Source: JBOGVZ01 sp050692985 (GTDB lineage: Bacteria; Actinomycetota; UBA4738; CALAEC01). Taken from it: a DNA stretch of 64,000 nucleotides. The stretch spans positions 15,561 to 79,560 of the forward strand of contig JBOGVZ010000043.1 in assembly GCA_050692985.1 (NCBI GenBank), given 5' to 3'. Positions 33,245-42,077 of this stretch are shown here, in pieces (the stretch's first letter is position 1; each line of letters opens with the position of its first letter). The notes beneath the pieces are model-generated. The model was not told the DNA's origin and searched no databases. It saw only the letters and a program-made list of their open reading frames with translations. The position numbers and the translations under genes were made by a program.

Positions 33245-34167
33245 GCCTCCAGGGCCTCCCGCTCCTGGCGGACCGTGAAGAACCGCTCGGTCCGGGCCAG
33301 CAGCAGTAGCACGATGAGGATGGCGGCGATCGAGGAACGCAGGTCGCTCCACGGCTTGGGGGCCAGGATGAGGAGCTCCCGGGCCAGCCCGAACACGAAC
33401 CCCCCCACCAGCGCCATCGGCAGGTTGACCAGCCCCCCCACCAGGGCCGCCCCGAAGGCGGGGATCAGCAGCGTCCCCAGCGGCGAGACGTCGAACGGGG
33501 TCAGCACCCCGCCCTGCTCGCCCACCACGTGGGGGAGCACCAGGAGCAGGGACACCCCCGCCAGGGCCGAGCCGATCCCCCAGGCGATGGACGAGTACTT
33601 CACGTCGTCGACCCCGGCCAGCATGGCGGCCTCCCGATTCTGGGCCACGGCCCGCAGGGCCCGGCCGGTGGTCGACGTGCGGAACCACACCAGGAACCCG
33701 AAGGCGAAGGCGATCGCCGAGGCCGCGGTGATCAGCTCGTTGGCCCGCATGCTCACCCCGGCGATCCGCACGGCACCCGTCGGCAGCCACGGGGCCAGCC
33801 TGGTGAACTCCTGGAACCCCAGGAAGAAGGCGGCCAGCGACGACAGCAGCTGGGCCACCCCGATCGTGATGAGGATGACGATGATCTGGTTCGCCCGCGA
33901 CACCCTGCGGAACACCAGCCGGTAGGCGGCCACCCCGGCCACCACGGAGAGCGGCACGGACACCGCCGCCGCCAGTGGCGTCGGGACACCCATCCCCACC
34001 AGACCGATGTAGGCCATCACGGCCACCAACCCCACGGCCCAGTGGGCGAAGTTGAGGATCCCGGTGGTGCGGTAGATCAGCACCAGTCCCAGGGCCAGCA
34101 GGCCGAACACCGCCCCGATCGACAGGCCGAACAGCGTGACCTCGACGACCGGGGCGCCGCCGGTCAT
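33241..34167 (-). CDS. livH: Branched-chain amino-acid ABC permease, LivH type
   Basis: 308-residue permease with about eight helices and the LivH signature AVAQNREAAMLAGVDDVK. N-terminal GLSIGAVFGLLALGLVLIYR is typical. Start ATG overlaps the stop of the upstream surface protein. Confidence 0.92.
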   Translation of the reverse strand: MTGGAPVVEVTLFGLSIGAVFGLLALGLVLIYRTTGILNFAHWAVGLVAVMAYIGLVGMGVPTPLAAAVSVPLSVVAGVAAYRLVFRRVSRANQIIVILITIGVAQLLSSLAAFFLGFQEFTRLAPWLPTGAVRIAGVSMRANELITAASAIAFAFGFLVWFRTSTTGRALRAVAQNREAAMLAGVDDVKYSSIAWGIGSALAGVSLLLVLPHVVGEQGGVLTPFDVSPLGTLLIPAFGAALVGGLVNLPMALVGGFVFGLARELLILAPKPWSDLRSSIAAILIVLLLLARTERFFTVRQEREALEA

Positions 34168-35621
34168 GTCTTCAGGAAGGCCCGGTACAGCCAGTCCAGC
34201 CCCCGGAAGGGCTGGACGGCGTACAGGCGCCGGCCCCACCGGTACCGGCCGATCCACCGGGACAGCAGCAGCACCAGGGCCATCGCGGCCAGCCCCAGGA
34301 TCACGGCCATTGGGCCGGCCCCCGTGGTGAACCGGACGACCTGAACGGCCGGCTCGGGGACGACGCCGGCGTCACCGCCGGGTGCGGCCTCGACGGCCGG
34401 CGTCTCCTCCTGCGTCACCCCCGGGGTGAACCCGGGCCCGAACGTGCCGCCGGTGTCGGTGCCGGTCCCCGTGCCCAGCACGGTCCCGCCGCCCACCTCG
34501 CCGGGGGTGAACGTGCCCGGGGCCTGGCGGCCGAAGGTGGCGCTCAGCTCCGCCCCGGCGAAGAACGCGGACTGCTCCTCGTGGGCCACGAGCAGCCCCG
34601 GGGCCACGATCTCCAGGGAGCTGCCGTCACCGGCCGCCTCCACGTACGGGGCGGCCACCCCGACCTGGAGGCCCCCGGCGCCCACGATCCGCCCGGGCGG
34701 CAGGGCGATGGGCCGGCCGCCCAGGGTGACCCCCTCGGCGGTGGTGGCCACCGACCACGTCAGGCCTTCGGCTGTCCCGTCCGCCTCGAACGTCACTACG
34801 GTTCGGAGCAGCTCGACCCGGAGCTGGCCGCCGCCCCACGAGGCCTCCTTCAGCAGGGCCTCCATCCGCCCCACCACCCGGTCGCCGCGCTGGGCCAGGT
34901 CCACGATGGCCCCGCCCCGCTCCACGTCCGAGCCGATGGCCGCTCCGCCGAAGAACGTGCACTCCCGGCCGTGGCACTCGGCCAGGTGGGAGGTGGCCGG
35001 GGTCTGGGCCGACCGGGACAGCACGTGGACGTAGTCCTCGGGCACCCCGTCCCGTGGGGTGCATCGCTCCTCGTACCGGGGGGCGTTCCCCGTGAAGGCG
35101 TCGCTCTCGGCGTGGGCCTCGGGGTCCTGGCGGCCCGAGAGGTCCACGTACGAGGAGGACGCCATCCCGGTGGCGTCGGCGGAGGCCCCCACCCGCCCCA
35201 GGGTGCCCAGGGCTACCAGGTCGTTCAGGGCGATGGGGCTCGAGCGCGCCGGGGCGTCCCCGGCGCCGTGCTCGTCGCCGGCGCCTCCGGTGACCCGCCC
35301 GCTGCCCCGGACCGGCTGGGGGCGGGGCACGGCCCCCCGGCGGCCCACGGCCTCGTCCGGGGGGCAATTGGGCCGGTGGTTGTACCGTGTGGGATCGCAG
35401 CCGTAGGGGTCCTCCTGGGGGTCGCACGGGTCGAACTGGTCGCGCAGCCCGGCGGCCTCGATGACCTCGGGCCTCAGGGGGACGCGGAACCCGTAGGCCC
35501 GGGCCTCCTTGATCGAGAAGGACAACTCCTTCTCGGCCGCGCCGCCGGTCGGGGCGGGCAGCGCCCCCGCCACGGCAGCGATCCCCGCCACGGCCAGGCA
35601 CCTTCGGAACCGCCGTCCCAT
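34164..35621 (-). CDS. Secreted, C-terminally membrane-anchored protein of unknown function in Liv operon
   Basis: 485 residues with an N-terminal signal peptide ending near GAAEKE (about 28), a large extracytoplasmic region with eight cysteines (for example FDPCDPQEDPYGCDPTRYN and AECHGRECTFFGG), a Gly/Thr-rich stretch (about 385-430) and a single C-terminal membrane segment (about 440-460) followed by a basic cytoplasmic tail. The beta-strand-rich middle (about 220-360) includes GIGSDVERGGAIVDLAQ-like repeats. No family recognised. Its stop-start overlaps lock it between the substrate-binding protein and livH, so it is probably a surface component of this importer. Confidence 0.72.
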   Translation of the reverse strand: MGRRFRRCLAVAGIAAVAGALPAPTGGAAEKELSFSIKEARAYGFRVPLRPEVIEAAGLRDQFDPCDPQEDPYGCDPTRYNHRPNCPPDEAVGRRGAVPRPQPVRGSGRVTGGAGDEHGAGDAPARSSPIALNDLVALGTLGRVGASADATGMASSSYVDLSGRQDPEAHAESDAFTGNAPRYEERCTPRDGVPEDYVHVLSRSAQTPATSHLAECHGRECTFFGGAAIGSDVERGGAIVDLAQRGDRVVGRMEALLKEASWGGGQLRVELLRTVVTFEADGTAEGLTWSVATTAEGVTLGGRPIALPPGRIVGAGGLQVGVAAPYVEAAGDGSSLEIVAPGLLVAHEEQSAFFAGAELSATFGRQAPGTFTPGEVGGGTVLGTGTGTDTGGTFGPGFTPGVTQEETPAVEAAPGGDAGVVPEPAVQVVRFTTGAGPMAVILGLAAMALVLLLSRWIGRYRWGRRLYAVQPFRGLDWLYRAFLKT

Positions 35622-35623
35622 CG

Positions 35624-37129
35624 CTACCCTCCGACCAGGGACTGGGGCACGTCGACGTCCTCGATCGTGATGAAGTCGCCGCTCACGTCGTCGAACCACG
35701 GAGCCCTCCCGGTGAATCGGATCAGCCACTGGGCGCGGGCCCCGTAGTGGTCGTCGGGACCGAGGTTCAACACCGGTCCGATCCCCGCCGTCCAGTTGCG
35801 GAGCCCCTCCACGGTCTGCCGGAACCCGTCGCGGGACAGGTCCGGTCCCGTCATCGTCAGCCACAGCGAGATCCCCGCCCCGATGGCCATGGCTCCATAG
35901 GTCACGGCATCCCGGTTCTCGTTCGGCAGGTACTGGCGCCGTACGTTCTCGAGGTTGCCGGCCGACGGGTACCTCTGGGGGTCGGCCCACGGGATGCACG
36001 GCAGGGTGGCACAGTCGGTGATCATCCCCTCGCAGGCGTTGCCGCAGATCTGGGCAAGGGTGATCACCCAGCACGATGGGTTCGTGCACACCCACTGCAC
36101 GCCCGCGTCGGCCGGCCGCCACCCCTGGTTCTTGGCATCCCGCGCCCCGAACACCGCCTGGAGGGCGTCGCCGGCGAACACCGCGTCGGGGCTCTGGCCG
36201 GGCCCGTAGCAGGTGCGGATGCGGGCCACCTCCGAGCGCATGCCGCTGGGGGCCTCCTGGGAGCGCTTCAGCACCACGCAGTCGTCGGGGATGGGATGGC
36301 CGAAGTGCTCTGCGACCCGCCGCACCACCGGGACGATGGTGTCCTGGTCGTTGGGGTCCGCCAGGATGGCCAGGCGCTCCCGGCCCAGCTGGTTCATGAG
36401 GTACCCGGTATGGATGGCGGCCTGGGTCATGGGGTCGATGCCCGGGTTGAAGTTCCATGGGGCCAAGGAGGGGACCGGCATCCCGCCGAAGTGGCACCAG
36501 ATGCCCGGCACCCCCTGCTGGTTCTGGTACCGGGTGGCCGGCCCCATCAGGCTGTCCTGGAGGTAGCAGTCCCGCACCAGGAACACCTTCTCCACGTCGA
36601 TGAGCCGGCGCATGCCGGCCAGGGCCTCCTCGGGGGTGTTGGCCTGGAGGGAGAACACCTCGACCTCCACGGTCCGGCCGAAGATCCCGGGCCGCTCGGG
36701 GCACCCCCAGTTCAGGTGGCTGAGCGGGCCGGGGTAGTGATCCACGGTGGGGAGGTACTCCTCGCTGGTCCGGTGGATCACCCGGGACACCTGCTCCCCC
36801 AGCGGCCGCAGGGCCCCCGACAGCGGCAGGATCGTGCCGATCTTGATCGTTGAGGCGGTGAACCCCTCGTCCGGGTTCGAGGTGGTGGCGCAGCGGCCGC
36901 CCGAGCCCGAAGGGCCGGCCGTGCCCCGGCCGCCCGGGCCCGCGGTGGCCCGGGTGCCCCCGGGCCCCGTTCCCTTCGTGGTGCCGGACCCCTTCACCAC
37001 CGCCGGGCCGGCGGCCTCCTCCTCCTCCGCCCCGGTCCGTTCGGCGTCGGTTCGCACCAGGACGGTGTGGCCGCCGCAGGCCACGGCCACGAACACCCAC
37101 ACCACCAGCAGCGTGTGGCCGGGCCTCAC
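35624..37129 (-). CDS. ABC transporter substrate-binding lipoprotein, Liv type
   Basis: 501-residue type I periplasmic-binding-fold protein (two lobes, about 95-495; IGTILPLSGALRPLGEQVSRV start, MTQAAIHTGYLMNQLGRERLAIL hinge area). The lipobox VAVAC puts the lipid at about residue 18. Between the anchor and the binding domain is a 60-residue Gly/Thr/Pro-rich tether. Many cysteines (around CYLQDS, CHFGG, CTNPSCW, CGNACEGM, CATLPC) suggest disulfides, unusual for LivJ. The ligand may therefore differ from branched-chain amino acids. GTG overlaps the upstream stop. Confidence 0.82.
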   Translation of the reverse strand: MRPGHTLLVVWVFVAVACGGHTVLVRTDAERTGAEEEEAAGPAVVKGSGTTKGTGPGGTRATAGPGGRGTAGPSGSGGRCATTSNPDEGFTASTIKIGTILPLSGALRPLGEQVSRVIHRTSEEYLPTVDHYPGPLSHLNWGCPERPGIFGRTVEVEVFSLQANTPEEALAGMRRLIDVEKVFLVRDCYLQDSLMGPATRYQNQQGVPGIWCHFGGMPVPSLAPWNFNPGIDPMTQAAIHTGYLMNQLGRERLAILADPNDQDTIVPVVRRVAEHFGHPIPDDCVVLKRSQEAPSGMRSEVARIRTCYGPGQSPDAVFAGDALQAVFGARDAKNQGWRPADAGVQWVCTNPSCWVITLAQICGNACEGMITDCATLPCIPWADPQRYPSAGNLENVRRQYLPNENRDAVTYGAMAIGAGISLWLTMTGPDLSRDGFRQTVEGLRNWTAGIGPVLNLGPDDHYGARAQWLIRFTGRAPWFDDVSGDFITIEDVDVPQSLVGG

Positions 37130-37677
37130 CGGCCCCCCCTCCGCAGGTCGAGCTCGCGCAGCAGCCCAGCCACCACGCCGAGGCCCAGCAGGGTGATCGC
37201 CACCAGCAGCAGCCACGCTCCCCAGCCGAACGTCGCCGAGTAGGACGCGAACTGGGGGTCGGCCGAGGCGGCCGCGGCCATCGAGGCGGCCCGGTCGTCG
37301 AGCCGCATCAGCCACCACGCGCTGATCCCGATCGAGCCTGCCGACGCCAGCACGACGCCGACCTTGGGCACCAGGCCGGGCGAGCGCCACGTGAGCGAGC
37401 CCATCACCACGGCCATCCCCAGGGCCGCCAGCGCCCATCCGGCCGGCTCCGAGGCGCCCAGGACCCGGCCGACCTGCTCGGGGAAGCCCCCCTCGACGGT
37501 CACCCGCGTCTCCCGCAGCCACATGCCCAGCGCGCCGAGCACGGTCAAGGCCCCGCCGAGCCCGGTCAGGCTCGGTGCCAGCTTGGGGGAGAACGAGTCG
37601 GGGGCGGCGTCCGGATCGGCGGCAGCGTGGAGCCGACCGCGGGCGCGGTCTCGCGCTCGTCTCCTGACGAGGAGCAT
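37126..37677 (-). CDS. Polytopic membrane protein at head of Liv operon
   Basis: 183 residues: a basic N-terminal tail (about 1-40) and four predicted membrane helices (about 45-60, 85-102, 108-125, 148-172). ATG 37677 has GGAGG 10 nt upstream. No family recognised. As the first gene of the eight-gene operon it may be an accessory membrane subunit, which is inference. Confidence 0.6.
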   Translation of the reverse strand: MLLVRRRARDRARGRLHAAADPDAAPDSFSPKLAPSLTGLGGALTVLGALGMWLRETRVTVEGGFPEQVGRVLGASEPAGWALAALGMAVVMGSLTWRSPGLVPKVGVVLASAGSIGISAWWLMRLDDRAASMAAAASADPQFASYSATFGWGAWLLLVAITLLGLGVVAGLLRELDLRRGGR

Positions 37678-37758
37678 GGCCACAGAGCCTCCGGGCACTC
37701 CGCAGGAAGAAGGGGCTTTCGGAAGTGATTCGCCCCGCGGACGGGAAAGTCCTGCCTA

Positions 37759-37764
37759 TACGCT
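37759..37764 (+). promoter_or_regulatory. -10 element (TACGCT) of DUF2236 gene
   Basis: TACGCT, part of TATACGCT, ends 7 nt before the ATG at 37772. It is divergent from the Liv operon. Confidence 0.55.
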
Positions 37765-37771
37765 GGGGCCC

Positions 37772-38563
37772 ATGAGGGCCCCGATGATGTCCCGCATCCA
37801 CCGGGAACGGGTCCTGCTGGTGGGCGGCCAGCGGGCCCTGGTGATGCAGCTGGCCCACCCCCTGGTGGCCGCCGGGGTGTCCAAGCACAGCGATTTCCCG
37901 GCCCGGGCCCTCCACCGGCTGCGGCGGACCATCGACCTCACCCTGGCCACGGTGTTCGGAACCCCCCGGGAGGCCGAGGAGGCCACGGCGGCGATCCGGG
38001 CCGTTCACGACCGGGTCGCCGGGGCCACCGAGGACGGCCCCTACGCCGCCAACGATCCCGAGCTGCTCCTGTGGGTGAACGCCACGCTCGTCGACACCAC
38101 GATGGTGGTCTACGAGCGGTTCGTCCGGCCCCTGCCCCAGGCGGACTGGAGAGCCTACTACCGGGAGACCCGGGACTCCGCGGCGCTGTTCGGCATCCCG
38201 ATGGACGGGATCCCGCCCGACCTGGACGCCTTCCGGGGGTACATGGCGGACATGCTGGGAGGTCCGGACCTGCGGCCAACCGAGGAGGGACGCCGCCTGG
38301 TCCGCGACGTCCTCCGACCGCCGCTCCCGGCCCCGCTTCGCCTCCCCACGGCAGCGGTTCGGGTGCTCACGGTGGCCCTCCTGCCGGCCCGGGTCCGAGA
38401 GCTGTTCGGGTTTCGGTCGGGACCGGGTGCCCGGGCCGCGCTGGCCGCGGCGTCGGCCGCCTCCCGGACGGTTCTGCCGTTCCTGCCCCGCAGCGTCCGG
38501 GAGTTCTCCCGGGCCCGGGCGGGGTCGCGCGGGCACCGGCCCCCGGCCACAATGGGCCGGTGA
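37772..38563 (+). CDS. DUF2236/MpaB-type oxygenase
   Basis: 263 residues of the MpaB/rubber-oxygenase catalytic family, a haem-dependent group including Lcp. Motifs: GGQRALVMQLAHPLVAAGVSKHSDF, RLRRTIDLTLATVFGT, WVNATLVDTTMVVYERF. Several His residues could serve as haem ligands. The reaction of bacterial DUF2236 proteins is mostly unknown. It overlaps the acyl-CoA dehydrogenase gene by 4 nt (GTGA), so the two are co-expressed. Confidence 0.85.
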   Translation: MRAPMMSRIHRERVLLVGGQRALVMQLAHPLVAAGVSKHSDFPARALHRLRRTIDLTLATVFGTPREAEEATAAIRAVHDRVAGATEDGPYAANDPELLLWVNATLVDTTMVVYERFVRPLPQADWRAYYRETRDSAALFGIPMDGIPPDLDAFRGYMADMLGGPDLRPTEEGRRLVRDVLRPPLPAPLRLPTAAVRVLTVALLPARVRELFGFRSGPGARAALAAASAASRTVLPFLPRSVREFSRARAGSRGHRPPATMGR

Positions 38564-39768
38564 TCGACTTCCGGGTTCCCCCCGAGCTCGACGAGGTGCG
38601 CTCGCGGGTGGCCGCGTTCGTCCGAGACGAGGTCCTGCCGGTGGAGGGCGAGCTCACCGAGGAGAACCTCGACGAGATCCTCGAGCCGCTCCGGGACAAG
38701 GCCCGCGCGGCCGGCCTGTGGACCCCGCACCTTCCCCCCGAGTGGGGGGGCATGGGCCTGGGCCCCCTGGGGATGGCCCTGGTCTCCCAGGAGTGCGGCG
38801 CCTCCTACCTGGCCTCCCTGGCCCTGAACGCCATGGCTCCCGACGAGGGGAACATGCACCTGCTGCTCCACGCGGGAACCGACGAGCAGAAGGAGCGGTA
38901 CCTCCGCCCGCTGGCCGAGGGCCGGATCCGGTCGTGCTTCGCCATGACCGAGCGCGCCGCGGGCTCCGATCCCACAATGCTGCGGGCCCGGGCCGTCCCC
39001 GATGGCGACGGGTGGGTGATCGACGGGGAGAAGTGGTTCATCAGCGGCGCGGGCGGGGCGGCCTTCGCCATCGTGGTGGCCGTCACCGATCCGGACGCCG
39101 AGCACCGCTCCGCCCGGCACTCGTTGCTCCTGGTGGACGCGGACAACCCGGGGTGGAACGTGGTGCGGGAGATCCCGGTGATGGGGACCCACGGCCCCGG
39201 AGGCCACTGCGAGGTCCTGCTGGAGGGCTGCCGGGTCCCCGGCGACGCCATGCTGGGTCGGCGGGGCAGGGGGCTGGCCCTGGCCCAGGCCCGGCTGGGC
39301 CCCGCCCGGCTGGCCCACGCGATGCGGTGGATCGGGGTGGCCCAGCGGGCCCTGGACATGGCCGCGTCCCGGGCCCTGGAGCGGGAGGCTTTCGGCAAGC
39401 GCCTGGCCGAGCACCAGGGGATCCAGTGGATGCTGGCCGACTCCGCGCTCCAGCTGTACGCCGCCCGGCTGATGGTGCTCCACGCGGCCTACAAGATCGA
39501 GAACGAGCTGGACTTCCGGCAGGAGGTGGCGTTCGTCAAGGTGTTCGTGTCCGAGGCCCTGGGCGACATCGTGGACCGGGCCATCCAGGTCCACGGGTCG
39601 CTGGGCTACTCCGGCGACCTGCCGCTGGAGGGGTTCTACCGCGACGCCCGGGCCGCCCGGATCTACGACGGGCCGTCGGAGGTGCACCGGATGGTCATCG
39701 CCCGCAACCTCCTGAAGGCCGCCGCGGAGACCGGCACCACCCGCCGGGCCCTCGGCGACCTGGCCTGA
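38560..39768 (+). CDS. Acyl-CoA dehydrogenase, ACAD10/11-like
   Basis: 402-residue FAD-dependent acyl-CoA dehydrogenase. Flavin segment FAMTERAAGSDPTMLRARA, GEKWFISGAGG, the long helix REAFGKRLAEHQGIQWMLAD, IQVHGSLGYSGDLPLEGFYRDARAARIYDGPSEVHRMVIAR. The DGPSEVH ending and EHQGIQW region resemble the subfamily whose animal members are ACAD10 and ACAD11. A phosphotransferase and a HAD phosphatase, the other ACAD10 modules, are encoded 2.3-3.4 kb downstream. Confidence 0.88.
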   Translation: MIDFRVPPELDEVRSRVAAFVRDEVLPVEGELTEENLDEILEPLRDKARAAGLWTPHLPPEWGGMGLGPLGMALVSQECGASYLASLALNAMAPDEGNMHLLLHAGTDEQKERYLRPLAEGRIRSCFAMTERAAGSDPTMLRARAVPDGDGWVIDGEKWFISGAGGAAFAIVVAVTDPDAEHRSARHSLLLVDADNPGWNVVREIPVMGTHGPGGHCEVLLEGCRVPGDAMLGRRGRGLALAQARLGPARLAHAMRWIGVAQRALDMAASRALEREAFGKRLAEHQGIQWMLADSALQLYAARLMVLHAAYKIENELDFRQEVAFVKVFVSEALGDIVDRAIQVHGSLGYSGDLPLEGFYRDARAARIYDGPSEVHRMVIARNLLKAAAETGTTRRALGDLA

Positions 39769-39786
39769 CCGTCCTCCGCGGATCCG

Positions 39787-41049
39787 TCAGCCGTCGCTTC
39801 CCGCTTCCCGCCCTGGCGTGCCCGGCTCCATCGGCCCGGTCCGCAGGAGGGTCTCGGGCGTTCCCACGGCAAGGACCAGGGCCAGCCCGACGGGGAGGGC
39901 CACCACCAGGAACGCGGGCCGGAACCCGAAGGCCGAGGCTGCCGATCCGGCCACCAGGGGAGCGAGTGTGAACCCCAGATCCCCGGCGAACCGGAAGATC
40001 CCGACGGCCGTTCCCGATCTCTCCCGGGGAGCCACATCCGAGAGCATGGCGCCCGGGACCACTCCGGCGTAGCCGGATGCGACCCCCACGGCGGCCATCA
40101 ACCCGGCGAGGACCAGGGGGTTGGAGGCGACCCCCAGCGCCGCCACGGAGATGGTCAGTGCCGCCATCGCCAGGATCACCACGAGCCGTCTGCCGGCTCG
40201 GTCCGCCGTCCGTCCCGCCGGGTACAGCACGAGCAGCTCGATGGCCAGGGCGACCGAGAAGACGACACCGATCGCGGCCGGTGACATCCCCAGCTCATCC
40301 TGGCCGAACAGGGGGACCAGGGTCTGGAAGACGGCGGCGACCATCCACAGGTAAGCGAAGTTCAGGGAGATGGTGGTGACGAAGGCCCTCACCTTGAACA
40401 GGTCCCTGACCGCCCGCGATGCTGTGGCGGTTTCCCGGTCCCGGGGGCCGCCGGGGAGGTGGGGGGATCGGGAACCCGGATCCCGGACCAGCCACAGGAA
40501 CAGGATGCCCGCCACGAACAGCAGGCCGGCGTAGAAGAACAGCGGGCTGGCCAGCCCCAGCCGGTCCGCGATCAGTCCACCGATCGGCCCACCGGCGATC
40601 ACTCCCGCGTTGAACGCCCCGTAGTAGAGGCCCAGGGTGCGGCCCATCCGGTCCTTCGGCACCACCTTCATCAGGTAGCTGATCAGGGAGGTGAGGAGGA
40701 GGGCCGAACCCACTCCTCCCACCCCCCGGAACGTCACCGCCAGCGGGAAGGTCGGGGCCAGTCCGGTCAGCAGCGAGGATGCCCCCACGATGGCCACGCC
40801 CGTGGCCGCCGACGTTCGCTCGCCGAACCGATCGACCAATGGACCGGCCACCGGACCGGCTACCAGCCGGGCGAAGGCGAAGGCCGAGATGAGCAGCCCC
40901 GCCGCGATGTAGGTGACCCCGAACGATCGTGCGAACAGGGGGAGGATCGGGGCCACGATCCCGAACCCCAGCATGGTGATGAAGATGATGGCGATGACGA
41001 TCCGGACCGCGGGATCGGAAAGGATCGCCCGGATCCCGGTGGGCGGCAT
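39787..41049 (-). CDS. MFS transporter
   Basis: 420-residue major-facilitator protein with twelve predicted helices. Loop 2-3 motif GPLVDRFGERTSAATGV and the second-half counterpart AGRTADRAGRRLVV are typical of drug-efflux-like MFS. Substrate unknown. Divergent overall from the surrounding catabolic genes. Confidence 0.88.
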   Translation of the reverse strand: MPPTGIRAILSDPAVRIVIAIIFITMLGFGIVAPILPLFARSFGVTYIAAGLLISAFAFARLVAGPVAGPLVDRFGERTSAATGVAIVGASSLLTGLAPTFPLAVTFRGVGGVGSALLLTSLISYLMKVVPKDRMGRTLGLYYGAFNAGVIAGGPIGGLIADRLGLASPLFFYAGLLFVAGILFLWLVRDPGSRSPHLPGGPRDRETATASRAVRDLFKVRAFVTTISLNFAYLWMVAAVFQTLVPLFGQDELGMSPAAIGVVFSVALAIELLVLYPAGRTADRAGRRLVVILAMAALTISVAALGVASNPLVLAGLMAAVGVASGYAGVVPGAMLSDVAPRERSGTAVGIFRFAGDLGFTLAPLVAGSAASAFGFRPAFLVVALPVGLALVLAVGTPETLLRTGPMEPGTPGREAGSDG

Positions 41050-41096
41050 CGGATCGCCGGGGGCGTGGCGACGTGGCCACGGGAGCCGGCGCACGA

Positions 41097-42020
41097 TCAG
41101 GCGGCCCGGCCGCGCTTCTGGGGGACGGGGGTCCCCGGTGCGTGGGGGGAGCCCCTGGTGGGCCAGGCCTTCTCGATCTCCGCGTTCACCTCGGCCCCCA
41201 CCAGCACGGCCACGGCGGTGACGTACAGCCACAGCAGGAACACCACCGGGGCGGCCAGGGGCCCGAACACGCCGATGTCCAGGAACCGGGAGGCGTAGAA
41301 GCGGAGCGCGGCCCCCCCGGCCAGCCACAGCACTGCCGCCAGGGTCGCGCCCGGGAGGTCCCGGCGCCATGGCGTCCGCCACGGGGTGGTCAGGTGGAAG
41401 AAGGTGCCCAGCAGCCCGATCCCCAGCAGGGCCACCAGGGGCCAGTACAGGACCCGCCACGCCGCGGCCACGGCCTCGGTGATCCCCAGGGGGGAGGACA
41501 GCGTCTCCAGGAACCGGGGACCGGCCACCAGGATCGGCAAGACCACCACCACGGCCAGCATCCCGACCACCGTGATGACCAGGGCCAGCAGTCGGCGCTT
41601 CCAGCCGGGACGAGGATCCTGCACGTCGTAGGCGATGCTCACGGCATCCATGGTCCGGGTGGTGGCCCTGGAGGCCGACCACAGCGACAGCACGATCCCC
41701 ACCGAGACCACGGCCGCCCGCCCCTCGGCCAGCACCTGATCGACGGCCGGGTTGAGGATCTGCACGACCGTCTCCTCCGTCAGGAACAGGCCCCCCACGG
41801 TCAGGATCTGGTCCCGGAGCCGGTCCACCACCTCCGGGCCCATCAGCCCCCACCCGATGCTGCCCATGATGGCCAGGAGCGCGGGTGGGAACGACAGAAG
41901 CAGGAAGAACGCGACCTCGGCGCCCAGGCCGGTGATGCGATCGTCCACCGTGCTCCTAACCACCCGGGCCAGCACGGTGGGCCCCGATCGCCACCTCCTC
42001 GGCAGTCCGGTGTCCGACAT
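41097..42020 (-). CDS. YihY/BrkB-family membrane protein
   Basis: 307-residue inner-membrane protein with about six helices and the family pattern ITGLGAEVAFFLLLSFPPALL, SASRATTRTMDAVSIAYDV and LLWLYVTAVAVLVGAEVNAEIE. GGGGAGGG precedes the ATG. Formerly called ribonuclease BN; the true function is unknown. Confidence 0.88.
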   Translation of the reverse strand: MSDTGLPRRWRSGPTVLARVVRSTVDDRITGLGAEVAFFLLLSFPPALLAIMGSIGWGLMGPEVVDRLRDQILTVGGLFLTEETVVQILNPAVDQVLAEGRAAVVSVGIVLSLWSASRATTRTMDAVSIAYDVQDPRPGWKRRLLALVITVVGMLAVVVVLPILVAGPRFLETLSSPLGITEAVAAAWRVLYWPLVALLGIGLLGTFFHLTTPWRTPWRRDLPGATLAAVLWLAGGAALRFYASRFLDIGVFGPLAAPVVFLLWLYVTAVAVLVGAEVNAEIEKAWPTRGSPHAPGTPVPQKRGRAA

Positions 42021-42077
42021 CGCCCTCCCCTTACCCTGGTTTCGGCTCTCCCGTCGGCTGGGGCACAATGAGCGTCG

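Noticed and set aside
34164..38536. Long minus-strand frames that would merge the surface protein, binding protein and upstream genes
   Set aside because: Real genes begin inside them at overlaps with preceding stops; upstream extensions translate the shadow of other genes.
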